This document shows, one piece after another, positions 15,837 to 24,106 of a DNA stretch of 37,141 nucleotides; the first letter of the stretch is position 1; every line of letters begins with the position of its first letter. This DNA is from Rhodopseudomonas sp. BR0M22. GTDB taxonomy: Bacteria; Pseudomonadota; Alphaproteobacteria; Rhizobiales; Xanthobacteraceae. The position numbers and the translations under genes were made by a program. The notes below the pieces were generated by a model. It was not told where the DNA came from, searched no databases, and worked only from the letters and a program-made list of their open reading frames with translations. Location: assembly GCF_010907035.1 (NCBI RefSeq), contig NZ_QUMK01000059.1, forward strand, positions 1-37,141. Direction: 5' to 3'.

Positions 15837-18158
15837 CTAGAAATCCACGCTCATGTTGGCCAGGAAGGTTCGAGGAGCCCCCTGAACAAGGTAGTTCGCT
15901 CCTGGATACCCGCCCACCGAGGCCCAATACGATTCGTTGGCTACATTCAGCACGCGCAAACGATAGGTGACGCGCGTCTTGTTCCAGGCCGTAGCGTAGC
16001 GCAGCCCCAGATCCAGACGCATCCAGCTGTCGACCTGATTGATGTTCGCCGCGTCGGTGTATTGCTTACCGGTGTAAATCAGCCGGCCGTCCACCGTCAT
16101 GCCGGGAATAAAGGGCAGATCCCATTCCGCGCCCAGATTGCCTTGCAACCGCGGCACGCCGACAGCGTAGTTGCCGTTGTAGAGGCCGTCCTGGGTGTTC
16201 TGAAGCTTGGGATCTATGCCGGTGACGCCGCCGAGAAGCCTCACGCCCTTCACCGGCTCGCCGTAGAAGGACAGTTCGACGCCCCGATTCTGCTGCTCGC
16301 CGGCTGCCTGGTAGATCCGGTTCTCGACGATCGCCTGCTGCTGGGTGATCGAGAACAGGCTGAGGGTCGCGCCGAAGTTTCCGCCGTCGAACTTGGCGCC
16401 GACCTCGTACTGCTTGCTGACGTAGGGACTGAGCGTCTCACCGGCATTCAGAATGACCTGTCCGCCGCTGGTCGCCGGCGCAATACCACCGCGCTGAAGT
16501 GCCTCCGCATAGTTGGCGAAAAGCGACACTCCGCGAAGGGGTTTCAGCACCAGCCCGACCACCGGTGTGACCGCAGATCCCTCGGCAGCAGATCCGAGCG
16601 CACCTGTATTATAGTTGAACGTGTCCTGAGATACTTTCTGGTAGCGACCGCCGAGCGTCAGCAGGACGCTCTCGCCGAGAAACGAGAGCGTGTCGGCAAC
16701 GGCGAAACTCGACGTGCGCGTCTGCTCCGTGATCAAAGGATCGGAAAGAACGCCGCCCAAAAAGTAGTTCGCCGCGGGCTGCGCGACACCGACGGGATTG
16801 TAAAGCGTGCCCGCCGAGAAGCCCGCAAAATTGGAGAACGCATACGCGTTCTTGGAATCGAGCGTGGTTCCGGCCCCCGACACGACCACACGATGACTCA
16901 CCGGGCCAGTGTCGAAGGTGGCTCGCACACCGGCATCGCCCGAGAAGGCCGTGTCTTTTCGAACGTTATCGAACCGATAGGCGCTCAGGCTGCCGGTCGA
17001 TGTCGCAGTGGGATTAGCGAGGACATTGTCTTCGTCGCCGAACCTAAAACCACCCGAAGCCCACGCAGTGACAGATTCGGTAAGATCGACCTCTCCGCGC
17101 GTGACGAAGAAGAGGTTACGGTCGTTCGCATAGGTCCAAGGCTGCGCATAGTTCTGGTCGGCCTTTGGCGGACTGGGCGGCGCTCCGGCCAGTCCGACTT
17201 GGGGCCGCGGACTGTCGAGGTGACGATCCTGATAGCCGAGATCGGCACTGAAACGCGCGTTCTCTCCGTTGTAATCGACGTCGAGGGACGCGGCCCCGAG
17301 CTTTCGATCCTGTCCGTCGACCGAGGTCTCTCCTGTTCGCCCGGTCGCACCGACACGAACGCCCCATTCTTTGAAGTCGCCAAACCGGCGCGCCACATCG
17401 ATCGTGCTGAGAACCTGACCCGAGCTCTCGTAGCCTATGGTGAGGCTGTTCAGGTCGTTCAGCGGAGCGCGCTTCGGAACGAGATTGACCGAGCCACCGA
17501 CGCCGCTGTTGCCGGGGGCAGCTCCGTTGACGAACGCACTGACGCCACGCAGAATCTCGACCCGTTCGACCAATGGCGCTGCGACGAACTGACGGGGCAC
17601 GATGCCGTACAGCCCGTTGAGGGCAAGATCGTCGCCGTAGAGCGGAAAGCCGCGGATGATGTAGACCTCGGCGAAATTACCGAATCCCTGCGCAACCCGC
17701 ACGGTCGGATCGTTGAGCAGCACGTCGCCGACGCTGGTGGCTTGCTGATTCCTGATCAGTTCGGACGTGTACGAAACACTGCTGAACGGGGAATTCGCGT
17801 AGACGAGATTGCCGAGAACACCGACTCGGCCGCCGGTCGCGACCTGTCCGCCGGCGTAAGCGGGAGGCGGGTCACCAACCGTGTGCGTGGTTCCCACCGT
17901 GGCGGCCGGCCTGGGCGCCGGAGGCCGTTCGGCGGATTGTCGTGGCACGACGCGGCTGGTGCGCTTCGGCGCGGCCGATCGCGTGCGAACCGTCGTCGCG
18001 CGTTCGCGCTGTCGAGGCGGATCGACAGAGACCGGCGGCAGCGTGGTCGATGCTGCCGTCTGGGCTCGGCTGAGAGAGGGGACGCTGCAGAACCAAAGCG
18101 ACGCGATCGCGGTCGCTGCGCCGAGAAGCAGGTATCGTCGATGGTTGATGATGATCAT
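15837..18158 (-). CDS. TonB-dependent siderophore-type outer-membrane receptor
   Basis: A 773-residue receptor that would import a ferric chelate, cobalamin or similar ligand across the outer membrane using TonB energy. A signal peptide (YLLLGAATAIASLWF) is followed by an unusual Pro/Arg/Thr-rich stretch (residues about 40-95). The plug domain has SVGDVLLNDPTVRVAQGFGN then VYIIRGFPLYGDDLALNGLY and VERVEILRGVSAFVNGAAPG, typical of siderophore receptors. A 22-strand barrel follows, ending YLVQGAPRTFLANMSVDF with the terminal phenylalanine required for barrel assembly. No FecI/FecR, TonB, ABC importer or siderophore gene is adjacent, so it is an orphan. By eye, third codon positions look less GC-rich than in neighbours (not computed). 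I found no clear Fur or Irr box upstream. Confidence 0.93.
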   Translation of the reverse strand: MIIINHRRYLLLGAATAIASLWFCSVPSLSRAQTAASTTLPPVSVDPPRQRERATTVRTRSAAPKRTSRVVPRQSAERPPAPRPAATVGTTHTVGDPPPAYAGGQVATGGRVGVLGNLVYANSPFSSVSYTSELIRNQQATSVGDVLLNDPTVRVAQGFGNFAEVYIIRGFPLYGDDLALNGLYGIVPRQFVAAPLVERVEILRGVSAFVNGAAPGNSGVGGSVNLVPKRAPLNDLNSLTIGYESSGQVLSTIDVARRFGDFKEWGVRVGATGRTGETSVDGQDRKLGAASLDVDYNGENARFSADLGYQDRHLDSPRPQVGLAGAPPSPPKADQNYAQPWTYANDRNLFFVTRGEVDLTESVTAWASGGFRFGDEDNVLANPTATSTGSLSAYRFDNVRKDTAFSGDAGVRATFDTGPVSHRVVVSGAGTTLDSKNAYAFSNFAGFSAGTLYNPVGVAQPAANYFLGGVLSDPLITEQTRTSSFAVADTLSFLGESVLLTLGGRYQKVSQDTFNYNTGALGSAAEGSAVTPVVGLVLKPLRGVSLFANYAEALQRGGIAPATSGGQVILNAGETLSPYVSKQYEVGAKFDGGNFGATLSLFSITQQQAIVENRIYQAAGEQQNRGVELSFYGEPVKGVRLLGGVTGIDPKLQNTQDGLYNGNYAVGVPRLQGNLGAEWDLPFIPGMTVDGRLIYTGKQYTDAANINQVDSWMRLDLGLRYATAWNKTRVTYRLRVLNVANESYWASVGGYPGANYLVQGAPRTFLANMSVDF

Positions 18159-18583
18159 AGGGTCCCCCGATATCGCCGCTGTGGCTAGATAACGGGGGCG
18201 GTTCCGGCAATAAGGCGGAGTTCAGATTCGATCTAATCGCAGGGGTTGCGCCCGAGAAGCCGGACAGTTTGCTTCGCCGGCAATCGGTTTCTCGACGGCT
18301 CAGCAGTCCGATACAGACTTAAACGCGACGATATTGGTGAAAGCGACACGCGGACAAATCAAGCGCAGATGGCTTTTAAGAAATCCTCTAAGATGAATTC
18401 TGAAGTGAGTTGCTTGGTTCGAAGCGAAACGGCCCGCACGAACACACTCACAAGCCCGCGGGCCTGCTTGTTGCTTTCCCATCGGACCCGCCCGCAGTCG
18501 TTGATCGGTCGAAGTCCGGATACAGGACGAGGACCACGCGGCACCGTGATGAAGCCGTGTGGCATCAAAAGAGTAGCGCCGAT
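18159..18583. other. 425-base gene-free region between receptor and PuR genes
   Basis: This is relatively AT-rich around 18300-18420. GGCCCGC (18431-18437) and GCGGGCC (18458-18464) form an inverted repeat, which may end transcription from puR or belong to a decayed element. Short frames here lack ribosome-binding sites and alphaproteobacterial codon bias. The receptor's promoter should lie just above 18158, but I cannot assign boxes. I see no iron-response element. Confidence 0.45.
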
Positions 18584-19801
18584 CTACGCCACCGCCTTCT
18601 TCAGGTCGAAGCTGAGATCCGCGGCCTGCTCCGGCGTCACCGACTTGTCGAGCGGCAGGATCTTGCGGCCGAAGACGTGGTCGGCGGCGCGGTTGACGGA
18701 CTCGATGCCGATCAGCTTGCCGGCCTTGTAGCAGAACGCCGAGAACGAGCGTTCGGCGACGCTGCCGCGGATCACCACCTGATCGAAACCGGCGGTGAGG
18801 CCGACGATCTGCAGCTTGTCGTCGCCCTGATCGGACCAGAACCACGGATAGCCGTCATAAGGTTTGGCGTCGCCGGTGAGACGCGTGGCGACGCAGCGCG
18901 CCTGATCGGTGGCGTTCTGCACCGACTCCACCCGCATCGTCTCGCCGAACCGGACGCTGTCGAACAGCGCGCAGTCGCCGATCGCCGAGATGTGCGGATC
19001 GCTGGTGAGAAGCTGCCGGTCGACAATGATGCCGGCGGCGGTCGGCAGCCCGGCGGCGGCGGCGATCTCGACGTTCGGAATCACGCCGACCCCGACCACG
19101 ACGAGATCGCAGGGCAATGTGTTGCCGTCGCTCAGCACGACTCCAGTAACGCGGTCACCCTCGGCGGCGATTTCGGTCGCACGAACGCCGTAGTGCATCC
19201 GGATGCCGGCCGCGCTGTGGCGGTCATGGAAGTAACTGGAGATCTCCGGCGTCACCACGCGCGCCATCACCCGCGGCGCCAGTTCGACGACGTCGACCTC
19301 GAGTCCCTTGGCCCGCGCCGTGGCGGCGAATTCGAGACCGATGAAGCCGGCGCCGATCACCACGACATGCTTCTTGTCCGGCATCCGCTGCCGCAGCACT
19401 TCGCTCTCGTCGAGCGTGCGCAAGTACAGCACGTCCGGCAGCGACGCGTTGGGCACGTCGAGCATCCGGTTGCGGGCGCCGGTGGCGAGCACGAGGTGGC
19501 CGTACTCGATCGCGGTGCCGGAGGCGAGCAGCAGCTTGCGGCCCTCGCGATCGATCGACACCATCCGGTCGGAGATCAGCTCGATCGCCTGATCCTGGAA
19601 GAACTTTTCCGGGCGGAACATCAGCGAGTTCGGATCGCCGTCGCCCTTCAAGTAAGCCTTCGACAATGGCGGCCGCTGATACGGCAGGTGCTTCTCGTCG
19701 TTGATCAGCGCGATGCGCCCGGCGTATTTCGCCTGGCGCAGCGATACGGCGACCTGAAATCCGGCGTGTCCGGCTCCAGCAATCAAGACCGTGTCGTTCA
19801 T
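18584..19801 (-). CDS. puR: Palustrisredoxin reductase PuR (NADH-dependent ferredoxin reductase)
   Basis: A 405-residue FAD flavoprotein that passes electrons from NADH to a [2Fe-2S] ferredoxin for cytochrome P450s such as CYP199A2. Seen directly: the FAD Rossmann motif VLIAGAGHAGFQVAVSLRQA at the N terminus, KHLPYQRPPLSKAYL typical of putidaredoxin-reductase-like enzymes, the NADH-binding motif VVVIGAGFIGLEFAATARAK, where a following acidic residue favours NADH, and HISAIGDCALF for the flavin ribityl contact. I recognise the whole sequence as the R. palustris PuR. The ATG at 19801 has only a weak GAG upstream. It has no ferredoxin or P450 gene next to it, although a P450 lies about 7 kb away in the window. 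It is downstream of the GT39 operon on the same strand with a 122-base gap. Confidence 0.95.
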   Translation of the reverse strand: MNDTVLIAGAGHAGFQVAVSLRQAKYAGRIALINDEKHLPYQRPPLSKAYLKGDGDPNSLMFRPEKFFQDQAIELISDRMVSIDREGRKLLLASGTAIEYGHLVLATGARNRMLDVPNASLPDVLYLRTLDESEVLRQRMPDKKHVVVIGAGFIGLEFAATARAKGLEVDVVELAPRVMARVVTPEISSYFHDRHSAAGIRMHYGVRATEIAAEGDRVTGVVLSDGNTLPCDLVVVGVGVIPNVEIAAAAGLPTAAGIIVDRQLLTSDPHISAIGDCALFDSVRFGETMRVESVQNATDQARCVATRLTGDAKPYDGYPWFWSDQGDDKLQIVGLTAGFDQVVIRGSVAERSFSAFCYKAGKLIGIESVNRAADHVFGRKILPLDKSVTPEQAADLSFDLKKAVA

Positions 19802-19923
19802 TGTTGAGCTCGTCGTGTTGGGGAATGGCGCGGCGGACGCGCGGGAGGTGGGGATCGACCCCAGCCTGTAGCATACTCGGCCACCGCAGGTCAGCAGGTT
19901 TGCCGGGCGGCACCGCCGCCGCG

Positions 19924-21420
19924 TCAGTAGATCGGCGGGCGCTCGTCGAGGATCGGTCCCTTCGGCTCGGACAGCTCGTCGAGCGGCACTGCATCGACCA
20001 GCAGCGGTCCACGCGAGCGGGTGACGGCCCCGACGCGCTCGATCTTGGCGAAGGCTGCCTGCAGGTCCGGCCGCGCCGCGGCGTTGTCGACACCGACCAG
20101 CAGCAACGGTCCCGCGAGTTGCCGGGCTGTCGGTGCCGGCGCCGCGAGCCAACGGAACCGCTCGCCGCGCTGAACCACGCAGGTGCCGGGCGGCAGATAG
20201 AACTCCAGCCAGCCGGTGGTGCCGTAATCGTCGGTCAGCACGCAGCTCGCGCCGATCCGCCTCCGCACCTGGTCGATCTCCGCCACCATCTGCGGCACAC
20301 CGACGCCGACCGAGCGCACCGTGGCGTCGCGGCGATAGCCGGTCAGCGCGCCGGTGTTGACCTGAACCACCACCAGCGCGAACAGAACGGCGCCGGTCGA
20401 CACCGCCCAGCGCCGGCACACCGTGACGACGCGCGCGATGCCCGGGGTCCAATGCGGATAGGCCGCCCCCACCGCCGCCGCGAGCGCGAATGCCGGATAC
20501 AGCGGGCTGAGCCAGTTCGCCTCGACCCGGTCGTGCAGCGCCTGCCAGGCGAAATACAGCGCGATCGTCCACACCGTCGCGGCGACCAGAACGCGCGAGG
20601 CCGCCGGCCCCGTGCTGCGCTTGCCGAGCGCAATCAAGCCCATCACCCCGAGCACGAACACGAACGGCGTCGCCAGCACGAACTGGGTCGGGATCAGCTC
20701 CGCGAGGAAATGCGGCTCGAACCCGCCGAGCTTGGCGCGGCCGAACTGTTTGACGAAGGAAATCCAGTCGTGCTGCGCATTCCAGACGACCACCGGCGAG
20801 AACAGCGCGAACGCGATCACGCCGCCGAGATACGGCCACGGCGACAGCAGCCAGCGCCGCATCGCCGGCACCCACAACAGCCAGATCAGGATCGCCGGAC
20901 CAAAGAACAGCGCGGTGTATTTCGACAGCAGCGCCAGCCCGACCGCAACGCCGACGGCGAGCCACCACACGCCCCTGCCAGTCGCAGCGACCTGCGCCAG
21001 CGCCAGCAGCACGAAACTCGATGCCACCAAAAGCGGCGCATCCGGCGTGACGATGGTGGTGCCGGCCGATACCATCATGGTGGCGTTGAGCAACACCGTC
21101 GCGGTCGCGGCGATCTCGGTATCGTCGAACAATAGGATCGCGGCTCGCCACACCGCCCAGCTCATCGGCAGCGCCAGCAGGATCGACACCAGGCGGACGC
21201 CGAGTTCGGTATCGCCGGCGATCAGCGTGCCGAGCTTGATCACCACCGCGACCATCGGCGGGTGGTCGAAATAGCTGAGCGCGAGATTCTTCGACCAGGT
21301 CCAGTAATACGCCTCGTCGAAGGTCAGCGGCGTCACCGCAGCGGCGACCAGCCGGAGCGCGACCAGCCCGACGACGACCAGGATCGTGGCGACGGGAAGT
21401 CGCCGTATCGTGCCGCTCAT
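19924..21420 (-). CDS. GT39-family (ArnT/PMT-like) polytopic glycosyltransferase
   Basis: A 498-residue integral membrane enzyme with about 11-12 hydrophobic helices and a soluble periplasmic C-terminal part (about residues 380-498). The first periplasmic loop has TFDEAYYWTW (D35, E36) and SYFDHPPMVA, the ArnT/PMT catalytic-loop signature. Such enzymes move a sugar from a polyprenyl-phosphate donor to lipid A, a hopanoid-type lipid or protein on the periplasmic side. The ATG at 21420 overlaps the stop of the upstream GT2-GtrA gene by four bases (ATGA), so the two are translationally coupled. The partner probably makes the polyprenyl-phosphate sugar used here. R. palustris and Bradyrhizobium lipid A carry sugar substituents, which makes lipid A a sensible acceptor; the sugar itself is unknown. 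Confidence 0.88.
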   Translation of the reverse strand: MSGTIRRLPVATILVVVGLVALRLVAAAVTPLTFDEAYYWTWSKNLALSYFDHPPMVAVVIKLGTLIAGDTELGVRLVSILLALPMSWAVWRAAILLFDDTEIAATATVLLNATMMVSAGTTIVTPDAPLLVASSFVLLALAQVAATGRGVWWLAVGVAVGLALLSKYTALFFGPAILIWLLWVPAMRRWLLSPWPYLGGVIAFALFSPVVVWNAQHDWISFVKQFGRAKLGGFEPHFLAELIPTQFVLATPFVFVLGVMGLIALGKRSTGPAASRVLVAATVWTIALYFAWQALHDRVEANWLSPLYPAFALAAAVGAAYPHWTPGIARVVTVCRRWAVSTGAVLFALVVVQVNTGALTGYRRDATVRSVGVGVPQMVAEIDQVRRRIGASCVLTDDYGTTGWLEFYLPPGTCVVQRGERFRWLAAPAPTARQLAGPLLLVGVDNAAARPDLQAAFAKIERVGAVTRSRGPLLVDAVPLDELSEPKGPILDERPPIY

Positions 21421-22553
21421 CGTTTGCGCCAGACGAACAGGCCGGACATCGCGTAGTTCCACACCACGCCCATCACCGCGCCCGCCGCGCCGGCCAGCCA
21501 CCAGGTGACGTGCTCATTGTAGACCGCGAAGGCGACGCCGACATTGGCGAGCAGACCAACGCCGCACACCAGATAGAACAGCAACAGGCCACGCAGGATC
21601 GCGAAGCCTTTGAGCCGCTGGTCGCGATAGGTCAGGAAATTGTTGAGGATGAAGTTGCTGGTCATCGCCACCAGCGCGGCGGCGCCCTGCGCCTCGGCGA
21701 ACGGCTGTTCGAACACCTTCAGCACGACGAACAACGTGACGAAGTGCACCACCACGCCGGTGGAGCCGACCAGCGCGAACAGGATGAAGCGCAGCGACAG
21801 CACGTCGTGGCTGAATTTCGCCAGCACCAGGCCGAGGAAGTCGAGCGCCACCATCGAGTCGAGCTTGCTCTCGCCGTGCAGCCGCGAGCCGAAGGTGAAC
21901 GGCACCTCGACGATGCGCAGGCTGCCGCGCGCGGTCGCGATGACGTCGAGCAGGATCTTGAAGCCCTGGGTCGAAAGCTGCGGCGCGAGCTGTTCGAAGC
22001 GGTCGCGGCGGATCATGAAGAAGCCGCTCATCGGGTCGGCGACCTCGATCTTCAGCGCCTTTTGGGCAACCTGGGTCGCGAGCGCACTGATCCCGGCGCG
22101 CTGCTTGTTGAAGCTGTCGGCGCTGCCGCCCTCGATGTAGCGGCTGCCGACCACGAGGTCGGCGGCATTGCTCTCCAGCAGCGACAGCATCTTGGTGAGC
22201 TGGGTCTCGTCGTGCTGCAAGTCGGCGTCCATCACCGCTGCGAACGGCGCGCCGGATGCGAGGATACCTTCGATGCAGGCACCGGACAGGCCGCGACGAC
22301 CGATCCGGCGCAGGCAGCGCACGCGGGAGTCGCGCTGCGCCATATCGCGGACGACCTGCCAGGTGCCGTCGGGAGAATTGTCGTCGACGAAGACGACCTC
22401 CCACGCCACGCCGGCGAGTGCCGTCTCCAGTTTGCGGAACAGCAGCTCGACATTGTCGCGCTCATTGAAGGTCGGAACGACCACGGAGAGCTGCAGCGGA
22501 AGCGCAGCAGGCTTGGCACGGGTCGCAACTGCGGCAGGGCTGGCATCGATCAT
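21417..22553 (-). CDS. Polyprenyl-phosphate glycosyltransferase (GT2, DPM1-like) fused to GtrA domain
   Basis: A 378-residue two-domain protein. Residues about 20-250 are a dolichol-phosphate-mannosyltransferase-like GT2 domain: SVVVPTFNERDNVELLF, FVDDNSPDGT (57-64 region), the metal-binding DADLQHDE (D109, D111) and VVGSRYIEGG. Residues about 253-378 form a GtrA membrane domain with four helices, including RFILFALVGSTGVVVHFVTL. The GT2 part transfers a sugar from a nucleotide donor to polyprenyl phosphate at the inner face of the membrane. The GtrA part may help flip the product. The GT39 gene downstream, overlapping by four bases, would use it outside. The gene is first in this two-gene operon and diverges from the DUF72 gene across 250 bases. 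Confidence 0.9.
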   Translation of the reverse strand: MIDASPAAVATRAKPAALPLQLSVVVPTFNERDNVELLFRKLETALAGVAWEVVFVDDNSPDGTWQVVRDMAQRDSRVRCLRRIGRRGLSGACIEGILASGAPFAAVMDADLQHDETQLTKMLSLLESNAADLVVGSRYIEGGSADSFNKQRAGISALATQVAQKALKIEVADPMSGFFMIRRDRFEQLAPQLSTQGFKILLDVIATARGSLRIVEVPFTFGSRLHGESKLDSMVALDFLGLVLAKFSHDVLSLRFILFALVGSTGVVVHFVTLFVVLKVFEQPFAEAQGAAALVAMTSNFILNNFLTYRDQRLKGFAILRGLLLFYLVCGVGLLANVGVAFAVYNEHVTWWLAGAAGAVMGVVWNYAMSGLFVWRKR

Positions 22554-22803
22554 GGGGCCATGCCTATAGCGACCGTGCCCGGCGATGCCAAGGCGAGCAC
22601 CGGCCGATCGGGATCAGAAATGTAGGGAAATCGGGTCGATCCGGCGCCCAAAAAGGTCAACGACCACGAACAACAGGTGCGCGTACATCCGGAGCTCCCT
22701 ACTATTCAGTGGTCGTCTCGGCGTCGCACGCTCCTTTTCGAAGCATCGACGTCGCCGTTGCAACCAAGATAGGAACGGGATGCGACTTTCGCAAGGGGGA
22801 GAG

Positions 22804-23610
22804 ATGACCAAAGCTCGGGCAGGCAATATCCGGATCGGGATCGGCGGCTGGACCTTCGAACCGTGGCGCGGGGTGTTCTATCCGGACAAGCTGCCGCAGC
22901 GGCGCGAGCTGGAATACGCCGCATCGAAGCTGACCTCGATCGAGATCAACGGCACGTTCTACGGCTCGCAGAAGCCTGAGAGTTTTCGCAAATGGGCGAG
23001 CGAGGTGCCGGCGGATTTCGTGTTCTCGCTCAAGGGGCCGCGGTTCGCGACCAACCGCAAGGTGCTGGCGGAAGCCGGCGACAGTATCGAACGCTTCTAC
23101 AATTCGGGCGTGCTCGAACTCGGTGATCGGCTCGGCCCGGTCCTGTGGCAGTTCGCGCCGACCAAGAAGTTCGACGAAGCCGACTTCGGCAGGTTTCTCG
23201 AACTGCTGCCGCGCGAACTCGACGGCCGCAAATTGCGCCATGTCGTCGAGGTCCGTCATGACAGTTTCAAGACGCCGGCCTTCATCGCGCTGCTGCGTGA
23301 ACACAACATTCCGGTCGTGTACTCCGAACACGCAACCTATCCTGAGATCGCCGACGTGACAGGTGATTTCGTCTATGCGCGGCTGCAGAAGGGCCAGGAC
23401 GACATCGCCACCGGCTATCCGGCAAAGGCGTTGTCGGCATGGGCGAAGCGCCTGCAACTCTGGGCCGGCGGTGGCGAACCGGACGATCTACCGAAGGTCG
23501 ATGCGGCACGCGCCAAGTCCCACAAGCGCGACGTGTTCGCCTATGTGATCCACGAAGGCAAAGTACGCGCCCCCGCCGCCGCGATGGAACTGATCAAACT
23601 CGTCGGCTAA
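22804..23610 (+). CDS. DUF72 domain-containing protein (TIM-barrel, function unknown)
   Basis: A 268-residue soluble protein with DUF72 hallmarks: RIGIGGWTFEPWRGVFYPDK at the N terminus, SIEINGTFYGSQKPESFRKW, then FVFSLKGPRF, LGPVLWQFAP and HVVEVRHDSF in order. The fold is a TIM barrel with conserved acidic residues (E in SIEINGTFY, E in EVRHDSF) resembling an endonuclease-IV-like or xylose-isomerase-like site, but no activity is established for the family. Start: the ATG at 22804 has AAGGGGGAGAG directly upstream, so the longer frame to 22585 is rejected. It is monocistronic, and a GTGACGC/GCGTCAC hairpin follows at 23641-23662. Confidence 0.88.
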   Translation: MTKARAGNIRIGIGGWTFEPWRGVFYPDKLPQRRELEYAASKLTSIEINGTFYGSQKPESFRKWASEVPADFVFSLKGPRFATNRKVLAEAGDSIERFYNSGVLELGDRLGPVLWQFAPTKKFDEADFGRFLELLPRELDGRKLRHVVEVRHDSFKTPAFIALLREHNIPVVYSEHATYPEIADVTGDFVYARLQKGQDDIATGYPAKALSAWAKRLQLWAGGGEPDDLPKVDAARAKSHKRDVFAYVIHEGKVRAPAAAMELIKLVG

Positions 23611-23640
23611 ACTGCGGCAAACACGGCCGAGTGAGCCGAC

Positions 23641-23662
23641 GTGACGCGCGACATTGCGTCAC
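23641..23662 (+). terminator. Hairpin downstream of the DUF72 gene
   Basis: GTGACGC (23641-23647) and GCGTCAC (23656-23662) form a perfect 7-bp stem with an 8-base loop, 30 bases after the stop codon. No T-run follows, so it is a weak or Rho-assisted terminator at best. Confidence 0.4.
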
Positions 23663-23720
23663 CGCAAAGTGTTGCGGCCGATCAATGGGATGATAGGAGC
23701 CGCCCCATAGGCTCGGGCGC

Positions 23721-24011
23721 ATGCACTACCTCAACAAAAGGGTCCGATTTCGGATGGACAAGATTGACTTCATGAACGGGCAGATCAAGGCTCTGCTCAA
23801 TTTCGCCAATGCGCTGATCAAGTCGCATCCGTCGCCGACGATCCTGCGCCATCACTTCGAAACAAAGGCCCGCGCCGCGCCGAACGCACCGCAAGGCCTG
23901 TCCCTGTCCGAGGCCTATATCGACGGCATGGCCGATATCAATCGGCAGCTCGCCGTCGAACTCGAACACGCGATCGCGCGTCGCGACGAGCACGAACCGC
24001 AACCGGATTAA
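23721..24011 (+). CDS. Small hypothetical protein (unknown function)
   Basis: A 96-residue soluble protein, or 85 residues if it starts at the ATG at 23754 (MDKIDFMNGQIKALLNFANA). The core reads NGQIKALLNFANALIKSHPS, then TILRHHFETKA, and ends with a helix (LSEAYIDGMADINRQLAVEL) rich in charged residues. It looks like a small all-helical protein of a type common in Bradyrhizobium-related genomes, but I do not recognise a named family. The second start fits better: AAGGG lies about 12 bases before it, while the first has no Shine-Dalgarno. It is flanked by DUF72 and BcsS genes on the same strand; no operon is evident. Confidence 0.6.
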   Translation: MHYLNKRVRFRMDKIDFMNGQIKALLNFANALIKSHPSPTILRHHFETKARAAPNAPQGLSLSEAYIDGMADINRQLAVELEHAIARRDEHEPQPD

Positions 24012-24106
24012 TTCCAAAGCACCGTCTCGGCTGGACAACCCCAACAACTCAGAGTTATACACATATATAATTCTAGTAAACGTTGTTGTGTTTGGGTGGC
24101 TGGACG

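Noticed and set aside
15816-18188. A 790-codon plus-strand frame antisense to the TonB receptor
   Set aside because: Composition is artificial, and no family motif is seen; the receptor on the other strand is unmistakable.
18159-18583. A Fur, Irr (ICE) or Fe-box upstream of the TonB receptor
   Set aside because: I looked for GATAATGATAAT-type and TTTAGAA-type inverted repeats and found no convincing match, only partial AT-rich similarity around 18370.
19801-21135. Long plus-strand frame opposite the GT39 gene
   Set aside because: Arg/His/Gln-rich shadow with no domain; the minus-strand gene has membrane helices and a catalytic loop.
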